Of a stretch of 64,000 nucleotides of DNA, positions 32,647 to 43,362 are shown piece by piece. The DNA comes from Mermis nigrescens (taxonomy: Eukaryota; Nematoda; Enoplea; Mermithida; Mermithidae). Location: contig JAVLUZ010000333.1 in NCBI GenBank assembly GCA_036768485.1, positions 124,001 through 188,000 on the forward strand, written 5' to 3'. Under the pieces are notes generated by a model. That model was not told where the DNA came from. It saw only the letters and a list, made by a program, of their open reading frames with translations, and did not search any database. Both the position numbers and the translations under genes were made by a program. Numbering within the stretch: the first letter of the stretch is position 1; each line of letters starts with the position of its first letter.

Positions 32647-34200
32647 CATAGGCGTAGCCAGGGAGGAGGGCATTGGGGGCACATGCATAGGTGGGCAGCA
32701 CCAAAATTCTGGGGGGGGTGAAAAAATTTCTGGAGGTGAAAAAATTTTTAAAGGTCAAAAAATGGTCTTAAAAGTGATCGTATGGCGAAAAAACACCATT
32801 TTTCGACGTTTCTCATCGAGCACTATCCAATGGCATCAAAAAATTGCTAAAAAAGCAACAAAAAATTTTTCTGGGGGGTATTTTGATTTCTGGGGGGTAT
32901 TTCAACTTCTGGGGGGTGCATACCCCCAAACCCTCCCCTACGCCCATGTGTGGGCACATGCCCCCCCCCCGAAATCTTTCAGAAATTTTGTTTATTTTTC
33001 GAGTGTAATAATTGTGTCCGGAAAATTGAGTTCAAAAGGGCAAAAACGTCAAAAATATTCCGGCGCTTCGCGCCTAGTCTTTGTTATATTTATTGTTATA
33101 TAGATCCAATGAGTTCAAAAGCTTAAATCAGCTAAAATAATCGATCAATTCAACATCACATTAGTGATTTATTGCTCTATTTGTTCGTTGGATGAAACTG
33201 CGCATGCTTGTTGAGTATAACAGTAAATGTGCGAAAATGATTGTGTACCAGTTTGTCTATTCTTTGCTTGGTTTGTCTTTTTTACAAGGACAGGACACAT
33301 AATCCTATTTTAAATAGAAGGAATGGCCAAATTTTCTCATGTTTTTGCGCATTTTCTATGTTGCTGAAGTATATCTTATAATAAGAAGGCCACAAATGGG
33401 CCTCAAAACGATAAGAACAAAATTGTCATTGATACATCTTTTTTATATCTTATTGGCAGTGACCCTTTGCTGCGCTCTATACTCACTCAGCAGAGGTCGA
33501 GAAACGCATTTCAGCTCAAGAGTTCATCAATTCTAAGTATTTTGGTCTTGATTCAGAACCGCGATAGATTTGGCCGATTTTGCGAAAATTATTAGCAAAC
33601 AATAAAGTGCTTTTTTCACAAAATCTTTTGGGAAACTGCCCTGGACCCCACTGAAGGCGATTGATCGCGCCACCGCACACCCCCCCAGTCGTAAAATCTC
33701 GTTGTACATGTGCAACGAGATTTTTAGGGGGACAAAAAGAGAAAACGGTACGCCGGAATTAATTTGTCTGTTCTGTATGAGTTAATGCAGGATAAATTGA
33801 GGTTAAAGAACTGAAACATCAAAATTTTCCGGCGCATAGCGCCACTGGTTATTGTTCTTGCTTGGTGTAAAGCTTCAGCATTGCGTTTAATAGCCTAAAT
33901 CAGGCAAAATATCTTCATACTAAGTAAGTACTTCGCAGGTTAGGAACTTAAACTGTCAAAATTGTCTTGTACAAATTTGATAATTTTCTGCTCTGACAGA
34001 ATATTAGTATTCACAGGCTACAAAATGTTAAGGACAGTGAAAGATTACTGAATTCCTTGGTGCTTTGCGCCACTTATGATTTCCGAACTGTTTGTCAATT
34101 AAAAGACCGTAAATTCTACATGAAAACGATAAAAATTTTAAAAAATTTTTGGCGTTTTGCGCTGATTAACATTCTCGATTTCTTGATTGTCAGAAACCCA
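32647..34200. mobile_element. probable hAT-like element with GGCGCTTCGCGCC motifs
   Basis: The start GGCGTAGCCAGGGAGGAGGGC, then (after a MITE insertion) CATGCCCCCCCCCCGAAATC, is a common hAT-MITE-type end. The interior carries palindromic GGCGCTTCGCGCC-like words near 33061, 33831, 34061 and 34147, as does 55095-56066. The right end was not identified. A few weak frames only. Confidence 0.45.
32686..32952 (+). mobile_element. family A MITE with perfect 8-bp TSD
   Basis: A 267-bp copy from CATAGGTGGGCAG to CCCATGTGTG, flanked by GGCACATG (32678-32685 and 32953-32960). It is inserted in the first ~40 bp of the GGCGTAGCCAGG repeat. Confidence 0.92.
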
Positions 34201-34424
34201 TAAATTAGCTAGGCTACACTACTAAAGCTCGAAAAACTCAGTTTTATTATAGGTACATAACGCTACTGGTTCAATGCACTTATGAAGTTGACAAGGATAT
34301 GATAATGAGCAGGTAGGCAGAAGTAAGGCTAATGGATTTAAACGGAATCACAGGCTATAGCAAAGTTATAAGAAGTATGGACAACAGCTGAAATGGTAAA
34401 TGTCTAAAATGTCAACAATAATTA

Positions 34425-34531
34425 TTTGAGGCCCGGTTGAGGCACGGTGGTTTTCAGCCGGGCCGCGGCCCGGGCTCGCTATGACCGGCCGGGCCCAGTC
34501 CGGGCCCGGGTCCCTGGTTGATCACTGCACA
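34425..34531. repeat. CCCGGGC-rich hAT-like end
   Basis: Read inverted it begins CAGTGATCAACCAGGG followed by repeated CCCGGGCCCGG words, a form known from hAT terminal repeats. A possible partner is the CCCGGGC-rich stretch at 30595-30650, but no inverted match of the outermost bases was found. Confidence 0.4.
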
Positions 34532-34571
34532 CAGGACAAGTGTACTTGGTCAGACCGGCCTCCACAATGAT

Positions 34572-35050
34572 TGCAGATCATAGGTGGGCAACATTGCTAA
34601 AAATAGTACCGAAAATTCAACTGTAGGGTCTATCGACTTTTGGGGATCTGCTAGATTCTTGGGGGTCCAGACCACATGTGGGCGTGGATGGCCGAACCAC
34701 AGCGTTTTAATTCAGTAAACATATAATTATTAAGAAAAATATTGCTTAATTATTTACAAAACACTAAGACTACATACCGCGTCGGCGCCGGCGAGCCCCT
34801 TCCAATGGCAAGTTGGCCCTAAGTGTATCACGAGGACCCTGAAATGAAGAACGAATAGCATAGGAGAAATAAAAACAGCAATAAATGTAAAAAACCATAA
34901 GTTAGGAGCACACAGGAGAAGTGTAGTCAAATTCTAGGGGATCCAACGAAGCAGAGTTTCTAAAAATAGTACCAAAAATTCAAGTCTGGGGTATATGGAG
35001 TTTTGGGGGTCCGCTAGATTCTCGGTGGTTCAGACCACACATGGGCGTGG
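34572..35050. repeat. duplicated flanks around an exon-like segment
   Basis: 34585-34690 and 34950-35045 are direct copies (AAAAATAGTACC, AAAATTCAA, GGGGTCCGCTAGATTCT, CAGACCACA). Between them, 34690-34915 duplicates 30370-30590. Its minus-strand exon-like stretch 34778-34838 (61 nt, acceptor TTCATTTCAG, donor GTATGT) reads G-P-R-D-T-L-R-A-N-L-P-L-E-G-A-R-R-R without a stop. Confidence 0.5.
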
Positions 35051-35272
35051 GAGGGTGATGCACCCCGCAGCAGACCGAATACCCCCTCACAGGAACCAAA
35101 ATAATTCCTCAGAATGCAGTTTTAAAATTTTTTCCGTTTTTTTCCACAATTTAAATGCCAATGGATAGCGCTCAATGAGAAAGGTTAAAGCATGGTGTTT
35201 TTTTCGCCATGCCACCATTTTTAACCTTTGAAGATCTTGCAGCCCCAGCATTTCGACGCTGCCCACCAATTG
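35036..35272 (-). mobile_element. family A MITE
   Basis: Inverted copy from CACACATGGGCGTGG to GCCCACCAATTG, shorter than usual. No clear TSD. Confidence 0.7.
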
Positions 35273-36544
35273 TCCGGACCACACAGCCATGTGTGCTGCT
35301 GATCACAGTTGAGTAATTAACGCTGCATTTTGTCATTTGTCAATGTATGGGTTCTAACTTCTAAAGATATAGACTGGGCCAGAAATAGGTGAAAAGGTGA
35401 TTTAGTTTGATTTACAATTGTTTTATCGCATTATTTTTCCAGATCAGTTCATACAAAGAGACCGTCCAGCTTTTAAAACTAGCCCGTTCTTGAATAGGCC
35501 ATTGCCAGGTGTGCTGCTGACCTCTACAAAATTTTGATTTCGAAAAAAACCGTATAATCTGCTGTTTCTTGCGTTTTAACAGCGATCGATGCTCAGATTG
35601 AAGAATTTGTTAGTGTTTCGAGCCTAATGGGCCTTTCTGCCCAAATTTCTTTAAATTCTATTCAAATACGTTTTCTTTCAAATTTTCAGTGTTTTCCTGT
35701 ACAAGTAGTATACCCTGTCTCCCTAGGGCGCAAGGTTATAACATAGCCTAGTGTTATAGCATAGGCGGAGGGGCTCAGAATCTGCTCCCTGGCTTTTCTT
35801 AGGGATGCAATGCTGTAGCATAGGCTGTGTTGTAGCATGGAGACCTGCCCGGACCTGCCTGGGGAGGGGGCGAGCGCCAGCCCAGTTACTCAATATCATT
35901 TTCCATAGCTACTGCATAGCTAACGTGCTGTTTTTTCAATCATTTTTACGGTTAAATATTCATTTTAATCTGTTGGCCGAAGAATATACGTTGATTTTTT
36001 TGCGTTGCTTAGAGAAAGTGTGATTTTTAGCATATTTTGCGACTTTAGGTAGATTTTTCCTAGCCCCTCCAATTACATCGTTAATAATCCACAAATCCAA
36101 GTATATTCATCTTGTTTGTTCCATCGAAGCATTTTTCTTTGCTAGTACGTGTTTGACTGTCACTTATAAAATGCATCGATGGATTTTTGTCTGTTTCTGG
36201 ACACGATTGCTCATTTAAATTGAACTTTTGTTCAGGCAAGCATATCATTTAGGGCAAAAATGCTGCCTTGTTTTCAAAACGCTATTTCTCCATGTACGCT
36301 ACAAATGCATAAGTATCGATGACATACACGCTGTACATGTTTTACGTACATACTTTTACCTATTACAGTAAATGGAACAGAAATCTTGAGATCAAAGATA
36401 GGTTAGTCAGCATTCTCTTAAGAATGCAAGTAAAGATTTTAAACTGCTGTATTTGCATTGGTATGGCGAAAAATCGATCCTGTTGAACGATGCATCAAAT
36501 TATTGTATGAGGGCCGTCAAAAAATGAATTATATATGGTATGTA
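35273..36544. other. no gene; one family E repeat copy
   Basis: About 35890-36150 is a copy of a repeat (family E) with AGAATATAC, TTTGCGTTGCTTAGAGAAAG, GCGACTTTAGGTAGATTTT and CCAAGTATATTCATCTTG. Other copies lie at 51790-52060 (inverted), 52420-52600 and 57480-57665. The rest is unassigned. Confidence 0.55.
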
Positions 36545-36758
36545 GGATCTAGTATACAATTTACCCACCAGCGTTTTTTAGCCGATCCATAATGTATTGT
36601 AAAGGGTCATGTGTAATGTATAATGTGTAATATGTACACTTTACACATTACACATTACACACTACACATGACACATTACGCAATACACATTACACATAAC
36701 ACATTACATATTACACACTACACAAAAAACGGTGGTGGGTAAATTGTATACTAGATCC
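36545..36758. mobile_element. family F TIR element (hAT-like MITE) with TAATGTGTAA core
   Basis: Ends GGATCTAGTATACAATTTAC and GTAAATTGTATACTAGATCC (inverted, ~36 bp arms through CGTTTTTT). The flanks GGTATGTA and GGCATGTA are an 8-bp duplication with one mismatch. The core is a run of TAATGTGTAA/TTACACATTA words able to form a hairpin. The relative at 51560-51741 shares the ends but not the core. Confidence 0.85.
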
Positions 36759-36779
36759 GGCATGTATTACAACTAACTT

Positions 36780-39492
36780 TTTTAGTGGCCCTGTGTGGCC
36801 GCACAGTTTGCCCCTAAGCACGGCTATGCCCATCGCTGGTATTATCCTAGCATGTCTCCATCTTCGGAAAAACGTATCCTTGAACACTGCTTTTGTGCAA
36901 AAGTAATTGATTATAGTCATAGGGCACTAACTGGAAAAAGAGGGACCCTACATTTTTCCTTAAATTTTTTAAACCAAGTTTTCTGACCAAATAGAGTATG
37001 CTGAACACGATTCTGACAATATTATGTGTCAAACTACTATTTTATTAGCAAATGTCAACGAAAACAATGCAAAAGACACTAAGGCAAAGGATACCACTGC
37101 AAAATGTGATCAAGAAGACAATTCACCGCTTGAGGAACTGTTTTGCAGTGCATTTTGCGCCAAAGAAATTCATCGTGATTTCGATCGAGTGTACTGTTAT
37201 GCATACCACACATGCCCTTGAATTTCTTTTTGCAATTTTTCCCATGTGGCGACAGCAATTGCTTGCGGTTCAGATTGGTGCCAGTGATGGGCTAAGCCTA
37301 AGGCATAAATGGGTCAAAAATTGCTCTGTCCGCTTTGGTCGCTCCTCAATTTTTGCCCCATTTATCTCGGGCTTAGCCCATGCGCTGACACTAATGTGAT
37401 TGCACATAACTAAGCCTAAGCCTGGGAAATAGTTATAGAATCACTGTTTGTTGTTAACGTCTTAGGCAGGCTCAGTATAATATAAATTGTCGGCATATGA
37501 GCTAAACCTTATTCTATAAACCGCTTTAAGCCTGGCTTACACTTGACATGGTTTAAGCCTATGGCATAAATGGGTCGAAAATCGCTCCACTTGCTTTGCT
37601 CTCTCCTCAATTTTTGCCCATGTCAAGTGTAAGCCAGGCTTAAACTGGTTTATAGAAACCGAGTTCAGCTCATACACCAACAATTTATATCACTGCTTGA
37701 GGACCTGTTTTGTAGTGCATTTTGCGCCAAAGAAATTCATCGAGATGCGAATCGAGTCTACTGTTATACATACCACAAATGCTCTTAAATTTCTTTTTTC
37801 AATTTTTCCCGAGTGACGACAGCAATTGCTTGCGGATTCGTATTGGTGACAGACGTGGGCTAAGCCTAAGGCATAAATGGGTCAAAAATTGCTCCACTCA
37901 CTTCACTCACTCCTCAATTTTTGCCCCATTTATATCAGGCTTAGCCCATGTGCTGACATCAGTAAGAACCTCCGACGCTTTAGAGACTAATCCGAAACAT
38001 TCCAAAAACAAAGCTTACTTTACAACTAATTCTTTTCTGCAACACCAATTTACAACTTTTTTCCGAATAACTTACTGAAAAAATGTTTCCGTGTGATAAT
38101 ATTGTCAGAATCGTGTTCACCATATATACTTGATCTGAGTCAAGAAACTTGGCTTTAAAAAAATTTTTTGAGAAAAAATGTAAGGTCCTTCTTTTTCCAG
38201 TAGTGCCAGTCATATTTGGTACGCTGATGACGAATATGATAGTCATTGTTAACAAAAATGCTTACATTTAATTATTTATGCAAATTTATGCAAATTTTAT
38301 TCAAATTTGAAATTGTGCCTCACCAGTTGTGGTCTGATTTGATTAGCTGATCATGAATATAGTAAACATTTATGATAGAAAGTTGAGCATTATCTTAAAT
38401 TTTTTGTTTTTAATTTTGAAATTTTGAGCAAAAATTGCTCCGCAATTCACGCCCATTGAATTAAGGCTTAGCCTTTGCGCTGGCATCGATTTGGACGCAC
38501 ATAATTAAGTCTAAGCCAAGAAAATAATTAAAAACAACCAGGGCTGTTTGTTATACAAATACAAATTTTATTTGCTGATCCGACAACAAACCAAGTAACA
38601 TTGATACATTGATAAGTAACGAAAAAAAGATGAAATATAAACATATACAGAAAGACATGTCAATAAAAAACATAAATAGTCGAGGAAAGCAGGATAACGT
38701 AAAGGCAGTACATAAACTGCGCTTATTTACGCCCCTGAATTGAATGATTTAGATCAACCTTTTTTAATCTATTAAGGAAAGCATGTCTATTTGGAGCACT
38801 TATAACTTCCTCAGGTAGCGAATTCCAAACGGAGATTACTCAATTACAAAATTCAAATTTTCTGCAGTTTTTGTTTGCCCGATTGGCAAAAAGCTTACAA
38901 GAATTCATTGCTCGATTTGAATTAGTATTAAATGTAAAGAAATCCTCAAAAGGCAGAATAATAAATCTAATAATAGAAAAAGCTAAAAGTGAAGTCTTTA
39001 TATAATCGCCTTAATTCAAGTCTTTCTAATGTTGTTACAATTTGCTTAGGCTTAGGCTTCGTTATATGCATTCGCATTGATGCCAGCGCATGGGCTAAGA
39101 CTGAGATAAATGTGCGAAAATTGTGGAGCGAGAGAAACGAGTGGAGCAATTTTCGCTCATTTATGCCTTGAGCTTAGCCAATGTCTGGCACCAATCTAAA
39201 GCCTCAAGCAGTGATCAGGAAGGAGTTACCAACAAAAAAAACCACTTGAGCCAGCAGTTATGCGTCAGCAGTTTAGAATGAATGTGCCAGCAGTTCAGAT
39301 GAGTGTGTCAGCAGTTTAGTCCAATGTGCATAAATTTGCAAATATAATTAAATGTACACATTTTTGTCAAAGATGACTATCATATTCGTCATCAGCGTAC
39401 CAGATATGACTATAAACGATTGCTTTTGTACAAAAACAGTGTTCAAGGACACATTTTTCCGAAGTTGGAGACATGCTAGGATAATACCCTTG
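36780..39492. repeat. nested inverted and direct repeats with hairpin MITEs
   Basis: 36836-36926 is inverted at 39410-39492 (CATGTCTCCA…CTTCGGAAAAA), and 36926-37030 is inverted at 38087-38215 (TCTGACAATATTAT). 37120-37400 is a direct duplicate of 37690-37970 (GTGCATTTTGCGCCAAAGAA, GACAGCAATTGCTTGCGG). Hairpins built on GCCTAAGGCATAAATGGG…CCCATTTAT recur at 37299-37374, 37533-37640 (25-bp arms TAAGCCTGGCTTACACTTG), 37857-37945 and 39040-39180. It looks like an element repeatedly invaded or rearranged. No coding frame is supported apart from the LINE scrap at 38560-38960. Confidence 0.7.
38560..38960 (-). mobile_element. 3' fragment of a CR1/Jockey-type LINE
   Basis: On the minus strand the end of a reverse transcriptase protein is readable: N-C-R-K-F-E-F-C-N, an in-frame stop, V-I-S-V-W-N-S-L-P-E-E-V, then A-F-L-N-R-L-K-K and a stop near 38745. 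The W-N-S-L-P-x-x-V block is the usual C-terminus of these LINEs. Downstream is a short AT-rich 3' UTR. Confidence 0.75.
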
Positions 39493-40384
39493 GCCTTTCA
39501 GCCAAAAAGTCATCCTTGATAATTTTTGGTTTCATGCAATCCGCCTCATCCAGAACTCCGATACTGGCAAGTGAGGTAAACAGCAACAATTAATCACAAT
39601 GCCTCAAAGCGAACACAGCACAAATAAGATAATGGAAAGGAGAAAATGCAAATTTTGTAGTAGTGCTGAAATAATGATGCATTCATGAATGCAGAGATAA
39701 ATACAAAGCTATTTCCAGCCTTCATGGCAATTTTAATAACGTTTGTTATACGGGCGCAGCCAGTGGGGAGGAAGGCGGTGGGAGTAGGGGGATTCCTCCC
39801 TGAGGAAAATTTCAACATGTTCACGATCTGAATGATAATGGCTGCATGATACTGATCTGCGATGTGAAATCAAAAAAATTCGGCGCGCGTTAGAGCGCAT
39901 AATAAACATTCTTTATGTCAAAAAAGGGGAAAAAGTTCCGAAGAAAAATAAATTTCTCTACTGCTCAAATAGTGCAGGAAGATGCAAAAGCCCAAATAAT
40001 ACGTTGCTTACGGTTTGTTACACGGAAAATGAAAAAAGAATTATTCAAAAGCAAAATTACCAACAGTTTGAGAATTTTCAGCTTAATTTGAGGATTCATC
40101 AATCTATAGAAAAGCAAAGCTGTGAATAGGTAATGAATTCAAATAAGGTCAATTCTAACTAAATGCGCAATCACACAAATTCATCTAGCAAATAAACTGT
40201 TTTCAAAATTGCCCTCTGCATGCACCTGATCATTGAGCAAAGAAATGACCATTTAAAAGATATTAAATTCATATAAAAACAATTAATTTCATTCCAAGAA
40301 TTGATTAAGAGCATTTCATTTTGATCTTCAGAAAAACTATTTTTAAAAAACTGACAATGTTCAAATTATGACTATCTCAATATG
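39493..40384. other. no gene recognised
   Basis: AT-rich DNA. Around 39750-39800 GGGCGCAGCCAGTGGGGAGG resembles a hAT-MITE end. The last bases, CAATATG (40378-40384), are the left target duplication of the Penelope-like element. Confidence 0.4.
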
Positions 40385-40653
40385 GTTTTGAAAAAATGAG
40401 CTTGTTAAGCGAGAGTTGTAAACCAAGAGAAAAACTTAAAGTTTAAACATACCATTAAATTATGAAGAGAATTATAAAAGATTTTAAACTAGAAGAAAAT
40501 GAAAAAGGTGGGATTTCAGTAAATTAAAACAAATTTAGAGGATATGATGAAACATTATTGTTGAGAATAGGACGATCACGTGCTATGTATAACGACTCCT
40601 TGATTAAAAGATCAAAAGAGTTGGATGCTCGACTAATAACCTTGAAGCAATCT
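40385..40653 (-). repeat. PLE terminal direct repeat, 3' copy
   Basis: Nearly identical to 43363-43630; the differences seen are one A more in an A run near 40391 and T for C near 40458. It overlaps the last ~43 codons and the 3' UTR of the PLE gene, as is usual when the repeat extends into the coding end. Confidence 0.92.
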
Positions 40654-42992
40654 GATGTAATTGAATGATTGCTATTTGAGACATGTTTGTGAATAGCAGA
40701 TAAGCTATCACCCTGAATTGGCTTTCCTGTAGCAAATGAGATGCCAGTATGTTCTGCAATTCTACTCCCAAAATGTCGGCGAGTTTCGCCAATGTAACTA
40801 GCCATACAGCTAGAACACGTATACTTATATACTAAATTTGAGAGTAGCTTAGCAGGTACAGCATCCTTGTTCTTGAAAAACCGGCTTATACACATGACAG
40901 GTTTGTAAACAAACCTTACTCTAATCTGAGGGTAAAATGCAGATATAAGCTTTAGAATTCTGCTGCGTACATTGTAGCCATGCACACCAGTATAAGGCAA
41001 AACAAGAGAATAGCATAATTTATCACAACCGACTTTTATTTCATCACTCTTATTATACACCTTTGTCATAAAGTCTGATATGACCTTATCAATCAAGCCA
41101 AGGGGATACTCATTTTGCAGTAGAGTCTGCTTCAGCTTGTCAATATCAGAGACAAAAGTCTGATATGAGTTACAAATCATGTAAATGCGACTCACAAGTG
41201 TCCTTATTAAACCAACTTTATAGGCAAAAGGAATGAAGCTAGACAATTTGGTATAAAGGCCAGAAAATGTAGGTTTCTGATATGATGATGTCACAATATC
41301 ATCGGACTTCCTTTCAACAAGAACATCGAGGAAATTTAATTTCTTGTCACATTCAGTTTCAAATGTGAACTTCATATTAGGATGTTGCTGATTCATGTAA
41401 TCACAGAACTTAGTAGGCTGATTTCTGTCAGAAAACACTACAAATGTGTCATCAACATAACGTACATAAAACTTGGGTCTGATCTTTATATTGCAGTCTC
41501 TGAGCCACTTTGTTTCATGATAGCTCAAGAAAATGTTGGCAAGAACTGGGCCAAGCGGATTACCCATAGCAACACCATCTATCTGTTGATAGATTTTACC
41601 ATTACACGTAAAGTAACACTCTTTAACTGCAAGTTCTAGAAGCAGTTTGAATTGATGACAATTCATGTTATTTACTAACATGACATTTTGATCATCAAAT
41701 AGTTTCCTAATACATATATCAATAGTCTCATTGAGTGGAATATTAGTGAACAAGCTTTGAACATCAAGACTAGCCATAAAATGATGGCTTTTGAATGTAA
41801 AAGCCTTAAGTCTTGTCAGGAAACTACCAGTGTCACATAAAGTGTATTCATTTGTACTTATGTCTTGCAGGATCGGCACAAAATACTTAGCCAACTTATA
41901 AGTTGGAGTGTTGATGGCTGACAAGATCGGTCTTAGAGGTACATCTCTCTTATGGGTCTTAGGTAAGCCATATAGTCTGCCATAACTGCATCCTACAGGA
42001 TTTATACTTTTATACACATCAGCAGATAGTCCATTTTGCTTATGAACCTTCAGTATACGGGCTGATATGCGTTTCTGAACTGAGCGTATAAACTGACAAG
42101 GATTACAGTCAATGACTTTGAACTTTGAGATATCATTCAAGACATCATTCAACTTCCTGATGTAGTCATCTTTGTTCAAAATTACAACTTGGTTACCCTT
42201 ATCTGCTTTTAGGACAATGATATTCTTGTCTTTTGACAGATTACTGAGGATTTCATAGTCACGCTTTGATAGATTATCACAATGCTTCTTATCATAATTA
42301 AAGTATGAGCTAAGAGCAATGTCACGCAATTGATTCTTGATCATTTGCATTTTTACATTATCACACTTAAAGGCAGTTTGTTTATTGAGGAAACCCATCA
42401 GTTTCTCAAAAGGCAGCAAATAATCACCATATTCGATCTTCCTAGGTGTAATAGAGTACTTCATACCATAAGACAAGACAAGCTTCTCATGAGCTGTCAA
42501 AACTCGGTTACTTAAATTAACCACAACCTTGTCAGGATCGATACTATTAACACTTTTATGCATAAGCAAGTTTTTTACCTTCTTGCTATGCAACTGTCTA
42601 ACATGGTTGAGAGATTTAGACACATTGCGTCTAATGTATGTTAATGATACCTGAGAATCCAGCCAGGATAATCTTGAATCAAACAAGGTTATCTGTGCCT
42701 TCAAATCTCTTAGGACTCTTTCTACCTCTTTGATTTTATCTTTCAATTCCTCATTTAGCAAAAGCCTCTGGCATGTTATGTAACACTTAGAACGCTTAAG
42801 CATTCTATTAGAAACCTTGAAAGCCAGAAATTTAGGAAGTAAATCATTATCAATGCATTCCTTAAGAAATGCAACATCCAACTGAAGCTTATCATAGCGA
42901 AGTTGAAGCTTCTCAACTTTTCTCAATAGCAACACAACTCCATGATCATACTTATTCTTCAAATATGTGAATATATTTAGCTTTAAACGAAT
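40524..42992 (-). CDS. PLE reverse transcriptase / GIY-YIG endonuclease, main exon
   Basis: Copies the element RNA at a nicked target. Over 800 codons without a stop. Order: a coiled, Leu/Lys-rich N-terminus (~1-150); a D-K-G-N-Q-V-V-I block (~255); the RT domain with R-P-I-L-S-A-I-N-T-P-T-Y (~345), S-L-D-V-Q-S-L-F-T-N-I-P (~400), G-V-A-M-G-N-P-L-G-P (~465) and catalytic Y-V-D-D-T-F (~505); and a C-terminal GIY-YIG nuclease with a C-S-S-C pair then A-S-Y-I-G-E-T-R-R-H-F-G-S-R-I (~735), H-V-S-N-S-N-H (~780) and the catalytic-Glu-like K-E-S-L-Y (~795). The frame is open upstream of the first in-frame TTG (42962) to an acceptor at 42993, in phase with the upstream exon. All key residues look present. 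Confidence 0.93.
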   Translation of the reverse strand: MRLKLNIFTYLKNKYDHGVVLLLRKVEKLQLRYDKLQLDVAFLKECIDNDLLPKFLAFKVSNRMLKRSKCYITCQRLLLNEELKDKIKEVERVLRDLKAQITLFDSRLSWLDSQVSLTYIRRNVSKSLNHVRQLHSKKVKNLLMHKSVNSIDPDKVVVNLSNRVLTAHEKLVLSYGMKYSITPRKIEYGDYLLPFEKLMGFLNKQTAFKCDNVKMQMIKNQLRDIALSSYFNYDKKHCDNLSKRDYEILSNLSKDKNIIVLKADKGNQVVILNKDDYIRKLNDVLNDISKFKVIDCNPCQFIRSVQKRISARILKVHKQNGLSADVYKSINPVGCSYGRLYGLPKTHKRDVPLRPILSAINTPTYKLAKYFVPILQDISTNEYTLCDTGSFLTRLKAFTFKSHHFMASLDVQSLFTNIPLNETIDICIRKLFDDQNVMLVNNMNCHQFKLLLELAVKECYFTCNGKIYQQIDGVAMGNPLGPVLANIFLSYHETKWLRDCNIKIRPKFYVRYVDDTFVVFSDRNQPTKFCDYMNQQHPNMKFTFETECDKKLNFLDVLVERKSDDIVTSSYQKPTFSGLYTKLSSFIPFAYKVGLIRTLVSRIYMICNSYQTFVSDIDKLKQTLLQNEYPLGLIDKVISDFMTKVYNKSDEIKVGCDKLCYSLVLPYTGVHGYNVRSRILKLISAFYPQIRVRFVYKPVMCISRFFKNKDAVPAKLLSNLVYKYTCSSCMASYIGETRRHFGSRIAEHTGISFATGKPIQGDSLSAIHKHVSNSNHSITSDCFKVISRASNSFDLLIKESLYIARDRPILNNNVSSYPLNLF

Positions 42993-43044
42993 CTTGAAAA
43001 GAAAAGCAAGAATAAAGAAAAACTTTATTAAGTCTAAAACTCAC
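42993..43044 (-). other. 52-nt candidate intron inside the PLE gene
   Basis: The minus strand reads CTG|GTGAGTTTTAG… to a pyrimidine-rich …CTTTTCTTTTCAAG|ATT. Donor GTGAGT and acceptor CAAG are strong. Both flanking frames are in phase 0, so removal joins the upstream frame to the RT frame without a shift. Without removal, the upstream frame ends at a TAA just inside the main exon. PLEs are known to keep introns after retroposition. Splicing here is inferred, not observed. Confidence 0.75.
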
Positions 43045-43318
43045 CAGGCCCTCCAACCCGCCCTTACCTCCTCCCATCCTAGATGTTGTAGCAGTAATAG
43101 AAGTTATCTGACTAGCTGAAGTTGTTTGATTGACAGGCGATTTTCTCCCATTATGCCTCACTTGACCAAAAATATTCGGAAAATTGACTTCAGTAGCAGA
43201 GGGGGAAGCAATCTGACCAACCAAGGCTACTGGAGTAGGGTGTGATTCGCTCCCATTGTTCCTCCATTGTTTATCGACTCTACCACATTGAGCTGACGTT
43301 TCGACCAAATCTTTGGCC
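43045..43318 (-). CDS. PLE upstream exon
   Basis: Open minus-strand frame leading to the donor at 43044. The first good ATG is in GAAGATGGCC at 43316-43318 (M-A-K-D-L-V-E-T-S), inside the hammerhead-like motif, and the frame is open further upstream. The encoded ~90 residues are Ser/Thr/Asn-rich (N-N-G-S-E-S-H-P-T-P; Q-T-T-S-A-S-Q-I-T-S) and end G-G-G-K-G-G-L-E-G-L, with no recognised domain. The start codon choice is uncertain because the 5' end may be set by ribozyme cleavage within this region. Confidence 0.6.
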
Positions 43319-43332
43319 ATCTTCAGAGCATA
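43288..43332 (-). ncRNA. hammerhead ribozyme-like motif in the PLE
   Basis: On the minus strand: GCT, CTGAAGA (conserved box C-U-G-A-N-G-A), a 7-bp stem GGCCAAA/TTTGGTC with a GA loop, GAAA, a minimal third stem ACGT, then GTC with predicted cleavage before AGC, which pairs with the initial GCT (stem I). Minimal hammerheads with very short stem III are documented in Penelope-like elements. Stem I is only 3 bp before mismatches, so efficiency is unknown. Activity is inferred from the fold alone. Confidence 0.75.
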
Positions 43333-43362
43333 ACTGTAGAAGCGACTGTGCACTAGGTAATA

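Noticed and set aside
30595..34531. One hAT element spanning both CCCGGGC-rich stretches
   Set aside because: The right end has a CAGTGATCAACCAGGG terminus, but the left lacks it and no duplication was found; the two may be unrelated.
42330..42515. Plus-strand frame within the PLE
   Set aside because: It lies opposite the RT frame without motif support.
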